DNA of 64,000 nt from Fistularia commersonii (GCA_037954325.1 JBBMNZ010000030.1:10364501-10428500); one strand, 5' to 3'; shown: positions 1 to 30,600, counted from the first letter of the stretch. The notes: generated by a model not told the origin, from the letters alone. Numbers and translations: made by a program.

Positions 1-1189
1 GAATGCAAGAGCTGTATAAATGCATATCATTTTTTTTAAGGGAAATGCGCAATATCCAAGATTATGGAAGGGATTAAAAACAAAAAAAAGACATCCATTA
101 CTTGATGTGAAAACATTAGTAGAGTTCACAAAGTTTTATCTCAAACAGCTTGGAACTAATTGATTTAATTCATGCAAAAATACTCATGGCCGTGTTGCAT
201 GGATCACTTATACAAATCATCAACTCCCTTAAAATCTATCTGCCTGTTCACTCCATGTTTTGGTGTTTGGAATTTCTTGCCTGCAGATCCCACAGACCTT
301 GCTGCTCAGCTCATTTTGGATTTGCTTGGTGTTCTTCAGAAGTTACAACACGACATGGTGATGTAACCTTGAGCTGTTACATCAGTTTAAGAACAACTTA
401 TCAGATAAGCTTGGGGGCAAAACATCGCCGACAAGACAGAATCAAGATAATAACTTTTGATGGTGTATTCGATTTAATCGATTTCAGTGTTTTTACTCCA
501 ATTTTGTGCAGCTTTTATGAAGGTGATACAGTCACGACTTGCTCGCCTTGATTTGTGATGTACTTCTGTGAGCCGCAGACCAAACGAATAGATGAAACTG
601 GCTCGCTAGAAGCTGAACTCACCCAGGGGTCAGTTAACATTTTGTTTCAAATAAGCACAGACAATAATGTCAAACTCAGTACAGCCAAGCACTGACTGTC
701 ACACCAGCTCAGTCAGCTAAGCTTAATCTGTGTGTGTGTGCAGGGGGGGTGATTACACTTACAGTTACTATTTCGGGCTGTCCGTGGAGTTGTTATGGCA
801 ACAAGTTGCGAAGATGCTGACCTCGCAAACGCTGAATATTGTCTTTATTGTAAAAAATATATATGTTCTGAACATATTATGTATTTCTAAGTGATTGTTG
901 TGGTAGCTTGTGTGGGAGCATTACACGGCAACAGAAAGGATTTAAATAGCCAGAGGAAAATGATGGGTTAGATCACCTCAGGACACTTAAAGTGTTGAGA
1001 AGAAAACACTGATTCCAGTAGTGTGATTTATAATGGAGGGTTTTCTCAGATGTGGTTAGTAGTTTCCCAGAGCAAATCTGACAGAAAAACTAACAGCAAA
1101 CACTGAGCCTCTTGGTATTTATTTCCACAAAACAGTCCCCACTTACCTGCTCATCATAATCATCTCTGCCTCAACAGATCACTCTTTTA
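1..1189. other. Intergenic DNA with no recognised gene
   Basis: I see no recognisable coding exon on either strand. An open frame at 150-551 has no familiar motif. The expected second, third and fourth beta-tubulin exons, which should lie here on the minus strand if the gene were compact, were looked for and not found. Confidence 0.5.
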
Positions 1190-1194
1190 TGTAA

Positions 1195-1300
1195 AATGAA
1201 CTGAAGAAGGATGAGGGGTGAAACGTCTTCAAGTGAAGAAACGCAAATCCAGTTGCCAAGACAAGAAAATTTTGACAAGAACTTTTTGAGTTCAAGTGCT
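1195..1300 (+). repeat. Dispersed repeat, copy 1 of 3
   Basis: The segment carries the phrase ctgaagaaggatgaggggtg followed by aaacgtcttcaag and a ccagttgcc stretch. The same words recur in reverse complement near 13240-13400 and again in forward orientation near 49040-49170. The family is a common interspersed repeat of fish genomes. I cannot place it in a named class from sequence alone. Confidence 0.55.
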
Positions 1301-1456
1301 TTTTGAGAGCCACTTCCATTCGTCATGGATCATTGCCAATGTGAGATATTTTGCTTTATTTAGACACAACACAGATATCTAGTGGGTAAAGAATTCTTGA
1401 GGATTGTTAATAAAGTGTTTGAGGTTTTCAAGTTCCTTTGCTGTTCCATTCTAGTT

Positions 1457-1925
1457 TAGGGGTGGGCCAACTTTTTGACTCAGGGGCCTCATTGACTTAA
1501 GGTTTGACAGACGGGCCGGGTCAGCACAAAATACAATGTATACTAAAAAAAAACACATTTGTTAATAATACATACCAGACTCGTCTAACATTTGCTTTGA
1601 AAATAAAAACAGCTTGGTTTTGAAGGCTCGGATGTTTGCTTGCATTTCATGCACAAACCGTTTTTTCCCTCGTAGCGTCACGTCCAGCTCATTCATGTGT
1701 GTCAGTATGTCCACAGTAAAGGCTAAATCACAAAGCCAATCTGTGTCATTCAGCTCAGGAAATTTCTCAAGAGTTCTCAAGTAGCTCCAAAAATGAAATA
1801 ATCTTCTGTTTGAGCTCCCGCACTCATTGATCCAATCATTAAATCATGTACCGATCTTTGGCGGGCTGGATTAAAAAGACCAATGGGCCGGATATGGCCC
1901 GTGGGCCGTAGTTTGCCCACCCCTG
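1457..1925 (-). mobile_element. hAT-type DNA transposon remnant with 8-bp target duplication
   Basis: The ends are inverted repeats: taggggtgggccaac on the left and gtttgcccacccctg on the right. Both flanks carry the identical octamer ttctagtt (1449-1456 and 1926-1933), the 8-bp target-site duplication expected of hAT elements. Between them the minus strand has an open stretch (1780-1562) with the words EKFPELND, WLCDLAFTVDI and KAF/RAF-TKLFLF. These resemble hAT-derived GTF2IRD2/ZBED-like transposases. At 469 bp it is far too short for a full transposase, so it is an internally deleted, non-autonomous copy. Confidence 0.8.
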
Positions 1926-2563
1926 TTCTAGTTACAGCATCATATCGCAAACAGTAGCTTGGGGTAAACCTTTCTTTAATGTTATAATTCTGCCATGGTT
2001 CCAAAACAGTTTGTGTTTTGTCTTTCTTCTATAATTCCTTTTGTAAAGGAAATGAAGGACTTTGAAGTTGCTCATATTCTCTACCATTACAGAACTCTGT
2101 AATGGGTTAAATGCAGCTTGATATGTTGACAGAATGCGTCTTGCACACAAACAAATACATGCACAATAAAAAAATCAAGTCAAGAAGGGAATATAACCAT
2201 GTTACTGTTGACTTGTTTTCTAGTAATGACTTTAAAATCTAGATGAAACCCAGGAAGAATTCCAGTTTTTACAATGAGCAAACTGCATCACAATGAATAG
2301 AAAATGATGACATTGACCTTAAATTATCAAATGATTCATTGTATGTCACACAGTTTTCTGTTATAATGAGAATGATCAAACAACATATCACTTTTGATTC
2401 AGTTGTATCTTTATGTACTAGTGCAATCTTTCTATTTAATTTATTTTTCAGACAACATTAATGTAAAGGTAACTCAAAGTAATAGGAAAAAAGTTTCAGG
2501 TCAGAAAGCAAATAATTGCTAGAAATGAGCTTGCAAACAATAATTAATTAGTGTTCATCTTAC

Positions 2564-2611
2564 CTTTGCACCTATCTGGTTGTCGGCCTGGATGTGCACG
2601 ATTTCCCTCAT
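2564..2611 (-). CDS. tubb: Beta-tubulin first coding exon, with a lesion in the nucleotide loop
   Basis: On the minus strand an ATG at 2611 opens MREIVHIQA, then D, then NQIGAK, followed by the donor GTAAGA. Vertebrate beta-tubulin genes have a 19-codon first exon reading MREIVHIQAGQCGNQIGAK, with an intron just after that Lys, so both start and splice site match. Here there are 16 codons: GQCG (residues 10-13) is replaced by one Asp, a net loss of 9 bp. In tubulins Gln11 and Cys12 contact the guanine nucleotide. No further tubulin exons appear in the 2.5 kb to the window edge. It may be a real gene with distant exons and a local error, or a decayed orphan exon. It lies head-to-head with flot1, matching the TUBB-FLOT1 adjacency in the human MHC. 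Confidence 0.65.
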
Positions 2612-2764
2612 GATGGAGTCAACGGTGCGGAGGTAGAGGACAGGAAGTGTTCTGAGAGCGGCTGTGCGGACAGGCGAGCGTTTCCCCATCCTAGGAAAGC
2701 AACGGAAAACCGCGCCCCTTTGCATTAGTCCAAAATTTCTTGGATTAACCATGGCATACAAACT

Positions 2765-4400
2765 GCCTTCGTTTTAAACGTTTTTTTTAATGCATTTTTT
2801 TAATCAACATTAATTTGAATGTTCATGTTTGAATGTCATTTGAAAGTCAATAATGATCTCATCTAATATGTAAATGGCTAAATCTCAGTGAACGGCAATG
2901 CATATCTATTGAAACGTTATTCAAAAGTTAGATTTGAAAAGATTGTTTCAAATAAATATAATTTATATTTTAGCTGACAAAAAACGATAATTCAATCTGA
3001 ATGTGACTTTCCTCACTTAATGTGTCAGTTATTTAAAACAATGTCCAAATATCCTATTTTCCTCATTCCAGAGGACAGGAAAAAGACATAACATTTTGCG
3101 TAAATAGGTTTATATTTGATCTTAAGGCTTGATTGAACTGATTTTATTTACCGTTCATTTATTCTGTGCCAGTGCTGTAGCTCGAAGTTTTGAAGAGTAC
3201 AACATGATTCTGAATTGACTTAACAAATGAATAGCTCTGACCACAATATTGTGAACGACACGATAAGGGCAAATAAAATATATGCAAAATTATAATTAAG
3301 TACAATCCAAACATTTGAAATTGTGGTTACTCAACCTTTCCCACTCAATGAGTATTGTAGCAATTCACGAATATTTGGGTTTATGTTGCTGCCTGTTTTC
3401 TGTGTGTTTTGGGGTTGCTATGAATGATGTGGATGTGGCTTGGGGTGCAATGGATTGTTTTGTTTGTTTGTTTGTTTTTTTACACGTATCATGCTGTTTG
3501 TCTAGGATGCCCACAGGCTGAGCCGTGAAAATTAAAAAAGAATTGAGTGATGAAATGAGTTGTGGCTGCAGTTCGTACAAAATTACTCCGCCGCCATCCT
3601 GGGATTTCCAATCCGCTCCCGCTCTGAATTGGCTGCGCAAAAAGGTGAATGGCTGCTTCATTTATGGGGTTTCTTGTGCTAAAATACAGGGACCGGAAGA
3701 AAACAGAGCGCAAGTGTCGTCATCACTTTCCTCACAAATTGGAGGATGAAAATTAGTGGAATTCCCTTATTGGCCGAATTAATTCTGCTGAAAAAGATGG
3801 CTTTTTTTTTTTAATAACTTGAGATATTAATTAGTAATGGGGAAGAAAGTACTAAACAATATCAGCAAAAATAAGCAGAGGAACGTGTTTTTTTAGTATT
3901 GATTCACTGTTGAAATTTATATTAACCTAGACTGTCTTTTTAGTGCAATAGACAAAAGTACGATGTACGGTGTATAATAACTGTATTTATAAAGTGCTTC
4001 TTTGGTATTTGGGCAAAATGGTACTCAAATGGAAAAAAGCATTACTCAGAGAATTTACGTGAAACGAGGTTTAATAGTTGGGCTTTAGAAATTTAGAAAT
4101 GTCGTACAAAAGTCAAAAGTAACTAAAGGTATTAGAACTGATTTTTCACAAACAGTCAGGAAAACAAGAAAGACTATCCAGTCTGCACGTTTTGTCTTGA
4201 ATTTGTCTTGCCATTGTTCCGTGATTTAAAAAAAAAAAGACATCTTGGAAATAAAATCGTGTGATAATTAAAAATACAGAACACTCAAGATAAACTACAG
4301 ACTTTCGCAAAAACATTTTTAATACGAAAACTATGAAATTATATTTGAATTAAATGGATTACCACGAATCCAGTTCCCATATGGGGATGTTGTTCCCCAC
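2765..4400. promoter_or_regulatory. Interval between divergent tubulin exon and flot1
   Basis: No convincing exon is present. A more CpG-containing patch around 3580-3720 holds two opposed CCAAT boxes (CCAAT at 3608-3612, ATTGG at 3628-3632), so it could be part of a promoter. The rest is AT-rich with poly-T runs. That it is a shared bidirectional promoter is inference from gene orientation only. Confidence 0.3.
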
Positions 4401-4407
4401 CGTGCCA

Positions 4408-4420
4408 CAAGATGGCGGAC
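4408..4420 (+). promoter_or_regulatory. YY1-like site near the flot1 start region
   Basis: The sequence caagatggcggac matches the YY1 consensus AAGATGGCGGC at all but the last base. Such sites typically lie at or just after transcription starts of housekeeping genes. It lies upstream of the candidate non-coding exon ending at 4592, which fits a start site near 4400-4450. Confidence 0.4.
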
Positions 4421-4429
4421 ACAGACACG

Positions 4430-4592
4430 GTCAAACACGGGCGTTTCAATCGCAGTCGCCCTTCTTTTCCCCCTCGGCGTCATCACATCTGTGGTTGTCA
4501 CCTGTCACAAATTGCAATATTGTTAGCCAAACATCAACCGTCGTCATTTTTACCCCACTCTTCCCAAGCCGAAACGTCACTTACATAAATTG
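4430..4592 (+). other. flot1: Candidate non-coding first exon of flot1
   Basis: The first coding exon of flot1 begins after an acceptor (AG at 4949-4950), so there must be an upstream untranslated exon. A consensus donor, G then GTAAGT, occurs at 4593 and follows a CpG-containing stretch and the YY1-like site. The 5' boundary is a guess; only the donor is directly visible. Confidence 0.4.
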
Positions 4593-4965
4593 GTAAGTAC
4601 CAAACTATATGCTCCCTAGAGAAACGTTTTGTCATTGCTTGATAATATAAAAAAAAGAAAACACGAAAAAAAAAACCAAATGGATGATGCTAAGGGAAGG
4701 CGTAAACCGTCAGCTTAGCGAGTCATTCGTGTACTCTTGCTAGCTAGTAGGTTGTAACCAAACAACGGGCGTACTTGCGCTGCGTTTTTTTATTCATGTA
4801 GCTACGCAATAGTTGTTTTTGCCACACCCCTGCACCGCCCCTCTGTTGGATATATTTATGGGTATATAACCAATTTTAAGTCATAATATCTCAGTGATGT
4901 TAGCAGACACTAGTATATCTTTAAATCTGCCTTTATTCTTCCGTGTATAGGGAAAAACGGCAGTT

Positions 4966-22412
<17,447 letters not shown>

Positions 22413-25400
22413 AGCAAGAAAACCCCCAACCATGAAGATCCTACCCTCTCATGTGCTATCTAAATATTCTCTTTATTATTATTATCTACTATTAGAACTG
22501 GTGCACTAATCCCATAAAAGTATTTTTTGCCTAACCCTAGTAGTGTAATCTCTGTTCTATGTGTTTCTGTTAATGTCACACAATGGTGTTTCAGGATTAT
22601 GAGGTTTTCCTCCTGTTTCCAATCAGTGCACTTCCTGCTGTTATTAGTTTTTCTTTGGCTACAGTTATGATTGTTATATGATGTGGTCCTAGAGAAATTA
22701 AATGTAAGACTTTATTGTTAAATCTGAATGTTGATTATCACATAAAGACTAGCTTTTTAGGATGTTGCTATTTTCTTACCCAAAGACTATATGCTACATA
22801 TACTATATAACCTTGAACTGGTTCCATGTGGTCCAATTGTCCAATGGTACTGTAGTACTGTAGGCTTTATGGTGCTTCCTACCTGAGAAAGAAATGGTAT
22901 CCCTCAATCATTAAAGCTTCAAACAGTAATAGAATGCTGTAGCTTTAGCCTCTAAGTATGTTTTTAATTTACATTTTGTTTGTGTATCATATTTGAGCAT
23001 CATTTTTTCATGAGTCCGTCCTTGTCACTGGAAACCTGTGTCTTCTGTTATTGTCTGCATTATCTGCCATGCTGCCAAACCGTAAGTGCATCTTGACTAA
23101 CCTAACTAATGCTTCTAACCCCTAATAGTAGTAGACCAGTCTGGATTTCATAATAACTCAGCACCATGACATTTGGTTCATTTTTCCTCAAATTGTTTGA
23201 AATACTGTAGTTATGGATGAAAGCCATCCAATTGGCAATCAAAACAGATACTGTGTGAAGTTTATATACATGTTTACATATAAGTATATTCATCCACAAA
23301 TGGTTGATTTTGAACTTAAATTTAAGTTCTGTAAATTTAATTTACAGAAACTACTCACATATGGTGAGAAAGGATGTATTGACTTATCTGCCTTGAAAGT
23401 GCTTAGAAGTTCGTCTCAAAAAGTTGAACAATATGCACTACAAACCGTTGGTATAGTCAGTTTTATAGCTATAATTATGAGTTTTAGACCTGGTTGGTTC
23501 GTGCTCTGTATCTGAATATGTTTAACTGATATTTAACGTATGTTTTCCACTCACTGACATTTAACATCCCCCCAAAATATATAATCATATATCGTTCTCC
23601 AGTTGGATGCTTTCAGAACAGTTTGAAATTCACAACACCCTGTCAGGCCTCAGCAGTGTCCCATTTGGTGAGCTGCAGAACCTCTAAGATAAAAGATTAT
23701 CTCCCCTAAATGTGAGTTGTCAACTGATTCTAAATATGAACTAAGTGATTACTTTAGCATATTACTTGTGTTTGTAGAATCAGTCATTAAGTAGTTCACA
23801 AAAGGGTATTATGTAGCAATAAGTAAACACTCATAAACAATCTTTATCCTCCTATTGTATCAAAGCTAGGACCAGTGTGAATTATAAAAGATCAATCTTT
23901 TATACAAGTGCTGAACAATTCCTTTTTTGATTACGAAGGAATGTGGGTAGAATTCCTTCTATCTCTTAGAAAAAATACACCGTCTTGAACTTCAGGGAAA
24001 GCACTGATGATCTGTTTTACAACAGAGTATGTCAGTTTCACTATTTCATATACCCTCTCTTGAGTTGTATGTATTTATTTAATAGGAATCAACCATTTAT
24101 CATCCTTGCAAAGAGGTGAGCAATTGACATTGTTTTATTTTGGGGTTTTTTTACAAATTTTCCATGCCTGCCTTTCTGTTGGTTTTGTCAATATACTGGT
24201 GCTCTCTACCTTGTTCCGATGTGGGGGCTGTGTATTTAAAACTATTTTATGTATCCTATTTAGAACTCCTTTTAATTTGATATAAACACAATATTTTATT
24301 AATATTTTGACTTGTGGCAGATAAACCCATGAGAGCTTTATTTTTGTTAATATCATTTAAGCAGTGAGAAAATGATTTATTTTTTATAAAACATGTAAAA
24401 AGACGCATTGTTTTCAGTCCAGGCACCAGACATTGTGTATGCTGCCTCAATAGAATCAACAAAACTGAGAGTTTGCAACCAAAATGGAAATGTGTTGCAT
24501 CTGCGTTTAGTTGTTTCAGTTAGAGGCATACCTCAAAACACAGTATATATAAATGGAAATCAGTCTATCATTACTAACTCTCGCTAACTTGTTTTATATT
24601 TAATATATATATCCTGTTGTCATAACTTTCTGCTGTATACTGATAACTGTCATATTGTCTCATGCTGTGGTTTTCTGGGAAATGTGTCAAAAGAACTCCC
24701 GTTTGAATTATTCTGTAATAATTGTGTATGGAAATGTAAGCTTATTCACCATTATATTATTCAGTGTATGCCACCACAATCTGCTTGTCATTAAAAAAAA
24801 TACAGATTTTTAGTCTTTTGTTGTTGGAATATTTAATTTTTTACCAGTACATATAGACTATAATTATTACTAACACAGGTTGATGTCAGTGTCATTCCCA
24901 GTCTTACAGACATTAAATGAAACCAAACATCATCTGTCTACATCTGTATTATAAAAAAAAAAGGCTAATGAAAAGGCTTTATGAAAGGGTACCTCTGCAT
25001 TCTGGGCTATTCTGAAATATGCTACTATGAATGCCACATTAATGATTATTTAAAATGATATTATTTGAAATGTGTCACATTTCTTGTTTGGAGGAAATAC
25101 ATGCACATGCCGCACTGTCCATACGTCTGTATAGACGATTATTAATACACAGGAAAGCCCATTTCATTTAAGCCGCGATTTTCAAGAAAATAAAAAGAAT
25201 TGTTTTCTTCAAAATAAAATAGACGTTTTTTTCCATCCTGTATGGTGCAAGATAAATTGTAAAAAATCAGCAATACCCATCGGAGATCTATTGCCAAGGC
25301 TCAACGTGTGTCGTTGATCATTTAGAGAGTGTTTCTTGTCTTCTATCATTCTATTGAAAAAATGAAAAAACACAATATCGTTAATTCCAGTGCTCGGAAC
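22413..25400. other. flot1 3' UTR and spacer
   Basis: No exon is recognisable. No canonical AATAAA was seen, but ATTAAA occurs at 22910-22915 and at 24790-24795. The latter is followed by a GU-rich segment (gtcttttgttgttgg). Either could be the flot1 poly(A) signal. No transposon with clear coding remnants was recognised. Confidence 0.35.
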
Positions 25401-26050
25401 GAGACGTGTTTGGCGCACTGTTTTCGTTTTATTTTGAAAGTAATGGGCGGAAACGCGAACGATTAATTCTTGCATGTTTGACGCTGCGAAGGGGACTGGA
25501 GGAAGAAAAAAAAAAGCCGAAGGAAAAAAAGGAACATGCGAGGGGTTTGAGAAGGGCGGATTTGGATAAAGTTTCACAATTGTCCTGACCCGAGGAAGCT
25601 CCGGGGGGGTTGACGGGGCGTCGATTTCACCGGTAATTTTCACAACAGTTATTAATCGGTTGGTAAAAAAAAAAAACAGTTAGTTCAGTCTGTCTGAGAG
25701 CACCATCGTCCCAGTCGCCGGAAGTCTCCATTGAAGCTGCGTCTCCTACAGAGGCAACGGCGTCGACTTTTTTTTTCGGTCGTCGTTTTTTTTTTTTTTT
25801 TCATTCGAGTTTTTTTTTCCTTTTTTTATTTTCTCAGCGTGATGGACAGAGAGTGAGGAAATGGAGGCGTAGTGAGCAAGGATGCCCTGTTTTTTTTTTT
25901 TGTTTACCAAGCGGCAAGCTAGTAAAGCACATGAATTTGTAGGCCTCCATGTAACGTTAGCTTGACCAAGCCAGCAAACAAAAGGAGAAAATTAATGGAG
26001 GCAAGTAAGCTAGCTCCGCTGGTGAAGATGCGTTAAGTAGCGAACGTTAG
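25400..26050 (+). promoter_or_regulatory. Probable promoter and 5' UTR of the znf384-like gene
   Basis: Local rise in CpG content, with repeated cg in gacgctgcgaaggggac, gggcggat, gtcgatttcaccgg and cgtcgacttt. An ETS-type site, gccggaagt, lies near 25718-25726. Poly-T tracts follow. The first coding exon begins after an acceptor at 27574, so at least one untranslated exon must lie upstream. Its exact limits cannot be fixed. Confidence 0.4.
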
Positions 26051-27579
26051 CTACGTTTCTTTATGATTCCCAACACTAAGCTGTTTGGCCGCCTGATAGT
26101 CAATAGTGCAACACAGCCAACTGAATACTTCACCGACGCGTTTGGTCAAATGACTTTGACAGAAAACAACGCCAATAAATAGCTAGCTTAACTCTGCTGC
26201 TATAAGTGACACTTTATGAGCTGGTGCCCCCCATTTAAAATGGCTCTCAGTGACTGGAAACATTTGACTTGTTACTGCACTAATTGCTTCTCCTTTTTAT
26301 GCGCTGCCGAGCTGTCAAGCTACGGCGTGGTTTGGGAGGGAAAATAATCGATTAATCGGCAAAGTGTGCTGCAACGTTTCTTTTATTTATAAATAGATTT
26401 TTTTTACTTAACTGTAGAGGCGGTCCTTGGGAAAAAAAAAGTTTGAAATCAGGAGTTCTCTGCATGCAGTGCTATTTCTTAATCTGTATGCTTTATTTAT
26501 ATTTCTCACGAGTCGCCCCCCGCCCCCTTGCCCCCCAATGAACTTAGTTCTAAGAAAAGCTAATCACCTTTACTGAAATGTAATTGCATGCAGACTTGCT
26601 TGGTATGCTGGGATTATATGATGACCAATATTACCATAACATGCTCACATAACAATTCCATATGGTATTGAAAGGCAAATGCATGCCTGTGCTGGACTAT
26701 CAAACCCAGGCAAATCTTTTTTTGTTTCTGGCTCCTGTGTGTAGTGGGAGATGTTGCTGAAACACAGTGATAGTGGTATGATGGTCAAGCGCAACATAAC
26801 TCCTAACAGTGAATGTTTATAGCAACAGATCATATGCACTCACTTTCTTTGATTATTCTGTAGGGGCACACACACCCTTGTTGTATTCTCATAAGCAATT
26901 AAATAGAAGCACTTTTTGCCTGATGTGTGTAGGGATTCCTGGATTAAAATAAATACATTTTTAGGTTATAGAATTTGATAAAATGAACACAGATGACAGT
27001 TAGCGGACCAGCAAAAAAGTGAATGGTTATGTTGCAAAACAAAACAAAAACGTAAAAGGCTGATTATGTAGTATTTCCACTCTTGCCTTCTCTGTCCTCC
27101 AAGGGATTTATTTTATATCCATCCCTCCTGGGGTTTATCATCTGAGCCTGTTTCCTTTCATGTTATTTATTCTGATCGCTGATACTGTTTGATAATGTAA
27201 GGAAAATACCTTTACATTACTCTTGCAAACACAATTTAACAATAAATCCAGCAGTTTAAGTTAGTGTTTCAAAACCTCCTCTTTTGTTAACAAACTACAT
27301 GCTCGGAAACTGAGTTATCTTTTTTTTTTCTTTTTTTTTATAGGTTCTTCCATAGCAATATGATTAATATTTGGGAATAGTAGTCAGAGCCTGCTAGAGT
27401 TACAATGCCCATCAAATCACTGTGTGTTCAAGGTGTCAGTGGAACTGAAAGGAAACAAACTGAGATGACCGAAACACAGCCATGTGTGGTCTTGTTTCAC
27501 CTCAAAAATTACAAAGGGCACAGTAAGGAGGAGGAGGACAGGTGTTTTCTAAGTTTGCTGCTTTTTAATTGCAGAAATA

Positions 27580-27642
27580 ATGGACGATTCCCATTTCAAC
27601 TCATCATACTTTTGGTCTCCCGTCCCCACTGTACAAGGACAG
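27580..27642 (+). CDS. znf384l: znf384-like coding exon 1
   Basis: Twenty-one codons, MDDSHFNSSYFWSPVPTVQG then Q, between acceptor ttaattgcag and donor GTAGAG, in phase 0. The aromatic N-terminal peptide is characteristic of fish members of this family. A downstream ATG at 28389 in exon 2 (MFLNKTKEQLGPEK) could serve as an alternative start. Confidence 0.88.
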
Positions 27643-30600
27643 GTAGAGACAACCTTATTGTTGGAATTGTCTTGAAATACACATAGATTGCTGGTATATT
27701 GTATGTCAAAAGATGCCAAGAAGCAATTATCAACTTGACTGTAAAGATTTTACTTTGAACTTCACCAGACAAATGTTAATGTAATTGTTAATTTACGCAA
27801 CTCCCGTTGTCGGTAAAGTTCGTTTCACCACACATATACGTGTATTGAATATGATTTCTTGAGGCAAAGGGTTCACTCAATCACATGATCGCTCCTGTCC
27901 CTCTCCTCTGTCGTCTCTTCAACCTCTTGTCCCTTTTTCTTCATTTTGTATTTCATTGTGTGTTTGTTCTCTGTTCTTTCCCATTGTTTCCTGTTTCTCT
28001 TGTCTTCTTGTGGATCTTTTTTGTTTATCTCATTATCTCCCAATTCATAATTGTTCCTTGGCCTTCTCCTACTGCTGATCTTCACTGTTCCACTAAACTT
28101 TGTAACATCGTCTCACCTTTTCCACCCCACACCTCATTCCACTTCCCTCTGACCTTGCTCTCCACTATGACTGTCCTAATGGATGGCATCTATTGTCATC
28201 TAACCTCTCACCTACTTCCCCCAATTCTGCATTACATCTTTTACCTCTTACATGTTCATCTCCTTGTATCTTCCCCCATCTTTCAACACTTACTCATCAA
28301 TCACTTTTTTTTCCCCTTTATTATGTCTATCTCCCCCCTCTGCCACCAATCTACCCTCCTATTCATCCTAATCCAGATTGAAAGCGCCATGTTCCTGAAC
28401 AAGACAAAAGAGCAGCTAGGTCCAGAGAAGGCCAATGCCCCGTCATTCCCTCACTCCTCTGCATCTTCCACCCCCTCTCCACACTACCCTACGGCTGTCC
28501 TTGCCATCCCTGGCTCAGTTGATGCTGGGGCAGGGTTGCGGGTGGTGACCAAACAGGAAGGAAGTGGTGGTCCGGCAGGAGCTGGAGGAAGCGCATCATT
28601 GACTGCAATTGGGGGACACTTGCACCAGTCACACACCTCCCAGAATGTCACTGTTGTGCCTGTTCCCTCCACGGGTATCATGACAGCAGGTGAGTGGGGT
28701 CCGGTCTTTCTTTGCCTGTTTTAATCATAACATACTCTTCCCATTTGCCATGAAATTTTTTGTGTCATTTCATCATCTGTTTTTTAATTTTGGGTGATTT
28801 TAGTTGCTTACAACACTGTCAGAACATGCCCTTATGATTTAATAAATGCTTGCCAGTAGGACATGTGGCATTGCATTGTTTATTCCCAAACAAATCCCAA
28901 TGAAACAGTAATATATTTGTTTTTTGTAAATGTAGACTTGCATATTAGAACACCTGCCTCTACTAATGGCCATGTAATATTTCTTGACAAAATATTCAAA
29001 TACTGAGGGCATTGGCTTAATTCTATTCCGGGTGTTACATTCTATTTTTTTCTGCTTCTTGAACATTAAATTATATTAGAATATCAAAAGTTATGAGCAT
29101 CTTGCCTTTGTTATACATTTTCTAACACTTAAAGGGGTTTATTAAATGGGAGGTCATTGCATTGCCTCATTTTCACTGACAAATGAGCATGTTAGTAGAA
29201 ATGGACCAGCAACAGCGTGAATGAAATCCCATTTGCGTTCGCTGACAAAACTGTGACAACAGTTAAAATCAATTTTGAATTTTGGATCTACAGGCACACT
29301 GACTACCTCCACCTGCTACCTGGTCACAGTAACAGCCCAATTGAGAAGGGATGATAATTAGTCTTGAAAGCATTCTCTCATTTAAAACACAAAATCTTGT
29401 TTCCACTCAAGCAGTTGTAGGTTCAGGTGCATAATCCCTATTTTTCTGTTCTCTTCAGGGGTTGTCAAAGTGAATCATCTGCCGTTATTGAAATTTAGCG
29501 TGGCATGAATAAACTAAATGCAGTGTTAAAATTTAAAGTAAATGTTACCTGCAGCTGTTACCAGTGAATTTATCTTGAAATATCAAAAATAGCTTAATCA
29601 AAAGAAGTTATATTCCATAAAAAAAAAAGTATTTTTAGCAAACCCACTCACTATCCAAATTCACTTTTGCTTAAGATTTATGGTAGTGTGTAAATTAGGC
29701 AGCTTACTGTACATTTTCCAATTCTGAACAAGTTTATAATGCTTAATAGTCCTCACCTTCATGTAGTTGGTAGCTATCACTGCTAGTACTTAGTACTTAG
29801 TGATAGTGAACCTCTTTTTGACAAAAAAAAAAAAACATATAGTATTGAATTAAAATGAGGATTTTAAAGTGCACATGTCTTGAGTTTTTTTTTTTAATTC
29901 ACTGTCGTCAGATTGAATTCCACAAATTGCATAAACAACCATTGTATGAGGAAGCAACTTCATATGTGCAACAACCCAAATAAAATATAATCATGGAGTG
30001 CATGAAAAAATAAATGGTTTAATGTGTGAACTAAATCACACCCTAATTAAGACCTTCAGTTTGGGTTTGACAGTAACAATATAAAGGTTCAAAATGTTCA
30101 GTATGATTTTCTTTTCAATAAACTTTCTTCTGTTAAACATATCCCTGTATTAGATGCATCTAATTGGCTTGTTTGTGTTGCATTTGTGTAATCAGAATGA
30201 TGTATTTGGATTCTTTCATAAAATATTTTTGTAGCAGTTACTATCTGTAGTGTAGTATCAAGAGATGAATATTTTGAAATTACCCCTATTACTAGCTTAA
30301 CTTAGACATAATATCTTAAAATATCTATATACTTCTTGTAAACATACCATTGCTTGGACCAACTGGGTAGCCAGATCATGATTTCTCTTTTCCTCTTAGC
30401 GGGTTTAGTCATCACAACCCCTCAAGGCACTCTGGTCCCCACTGCTTCCACACAGTCATTTGTAGCTGGACCCCACACTGCCACCACCATGATAGTGTCT
30501 GCAGTGCACGCCTCAAATGCAGGTAACTTACCGGTGCTATTCACACATCTTAATTTTTCTACAATTTTTCTATAGAAACTGAATTTTCAGATTATGTTAT

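Noticed and set aside
150..551. Plus-strand frame of 133 codons
   Set aside because: No family resemblance, odd composition and no supporting promoter or splice signals.
780..890. Short ATG frame (MATSCEDADLANAEYCLYC) as a possible exon
   Set aside because: Only about 32 codons, no similarity recognised and no convincing donor.
25209..25643. Minus-strand frame of 144 codons in the znf384-like promoter
   Set aside because: Coincides with a CpG-containing promoter stretch and contains no recognisable motif; likely a by-product of base composition.
27885..28724. Long plus-strand open frame of 279 codons upstream of and through znf384-like exon 2
   Set aside because: Only the part from 28377 matches the gene. 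The upstream part is pyrimidine-rich intron (Ser/Leu/Pro/Phe-rich read-through), and a clear acceptor lies at 28376.
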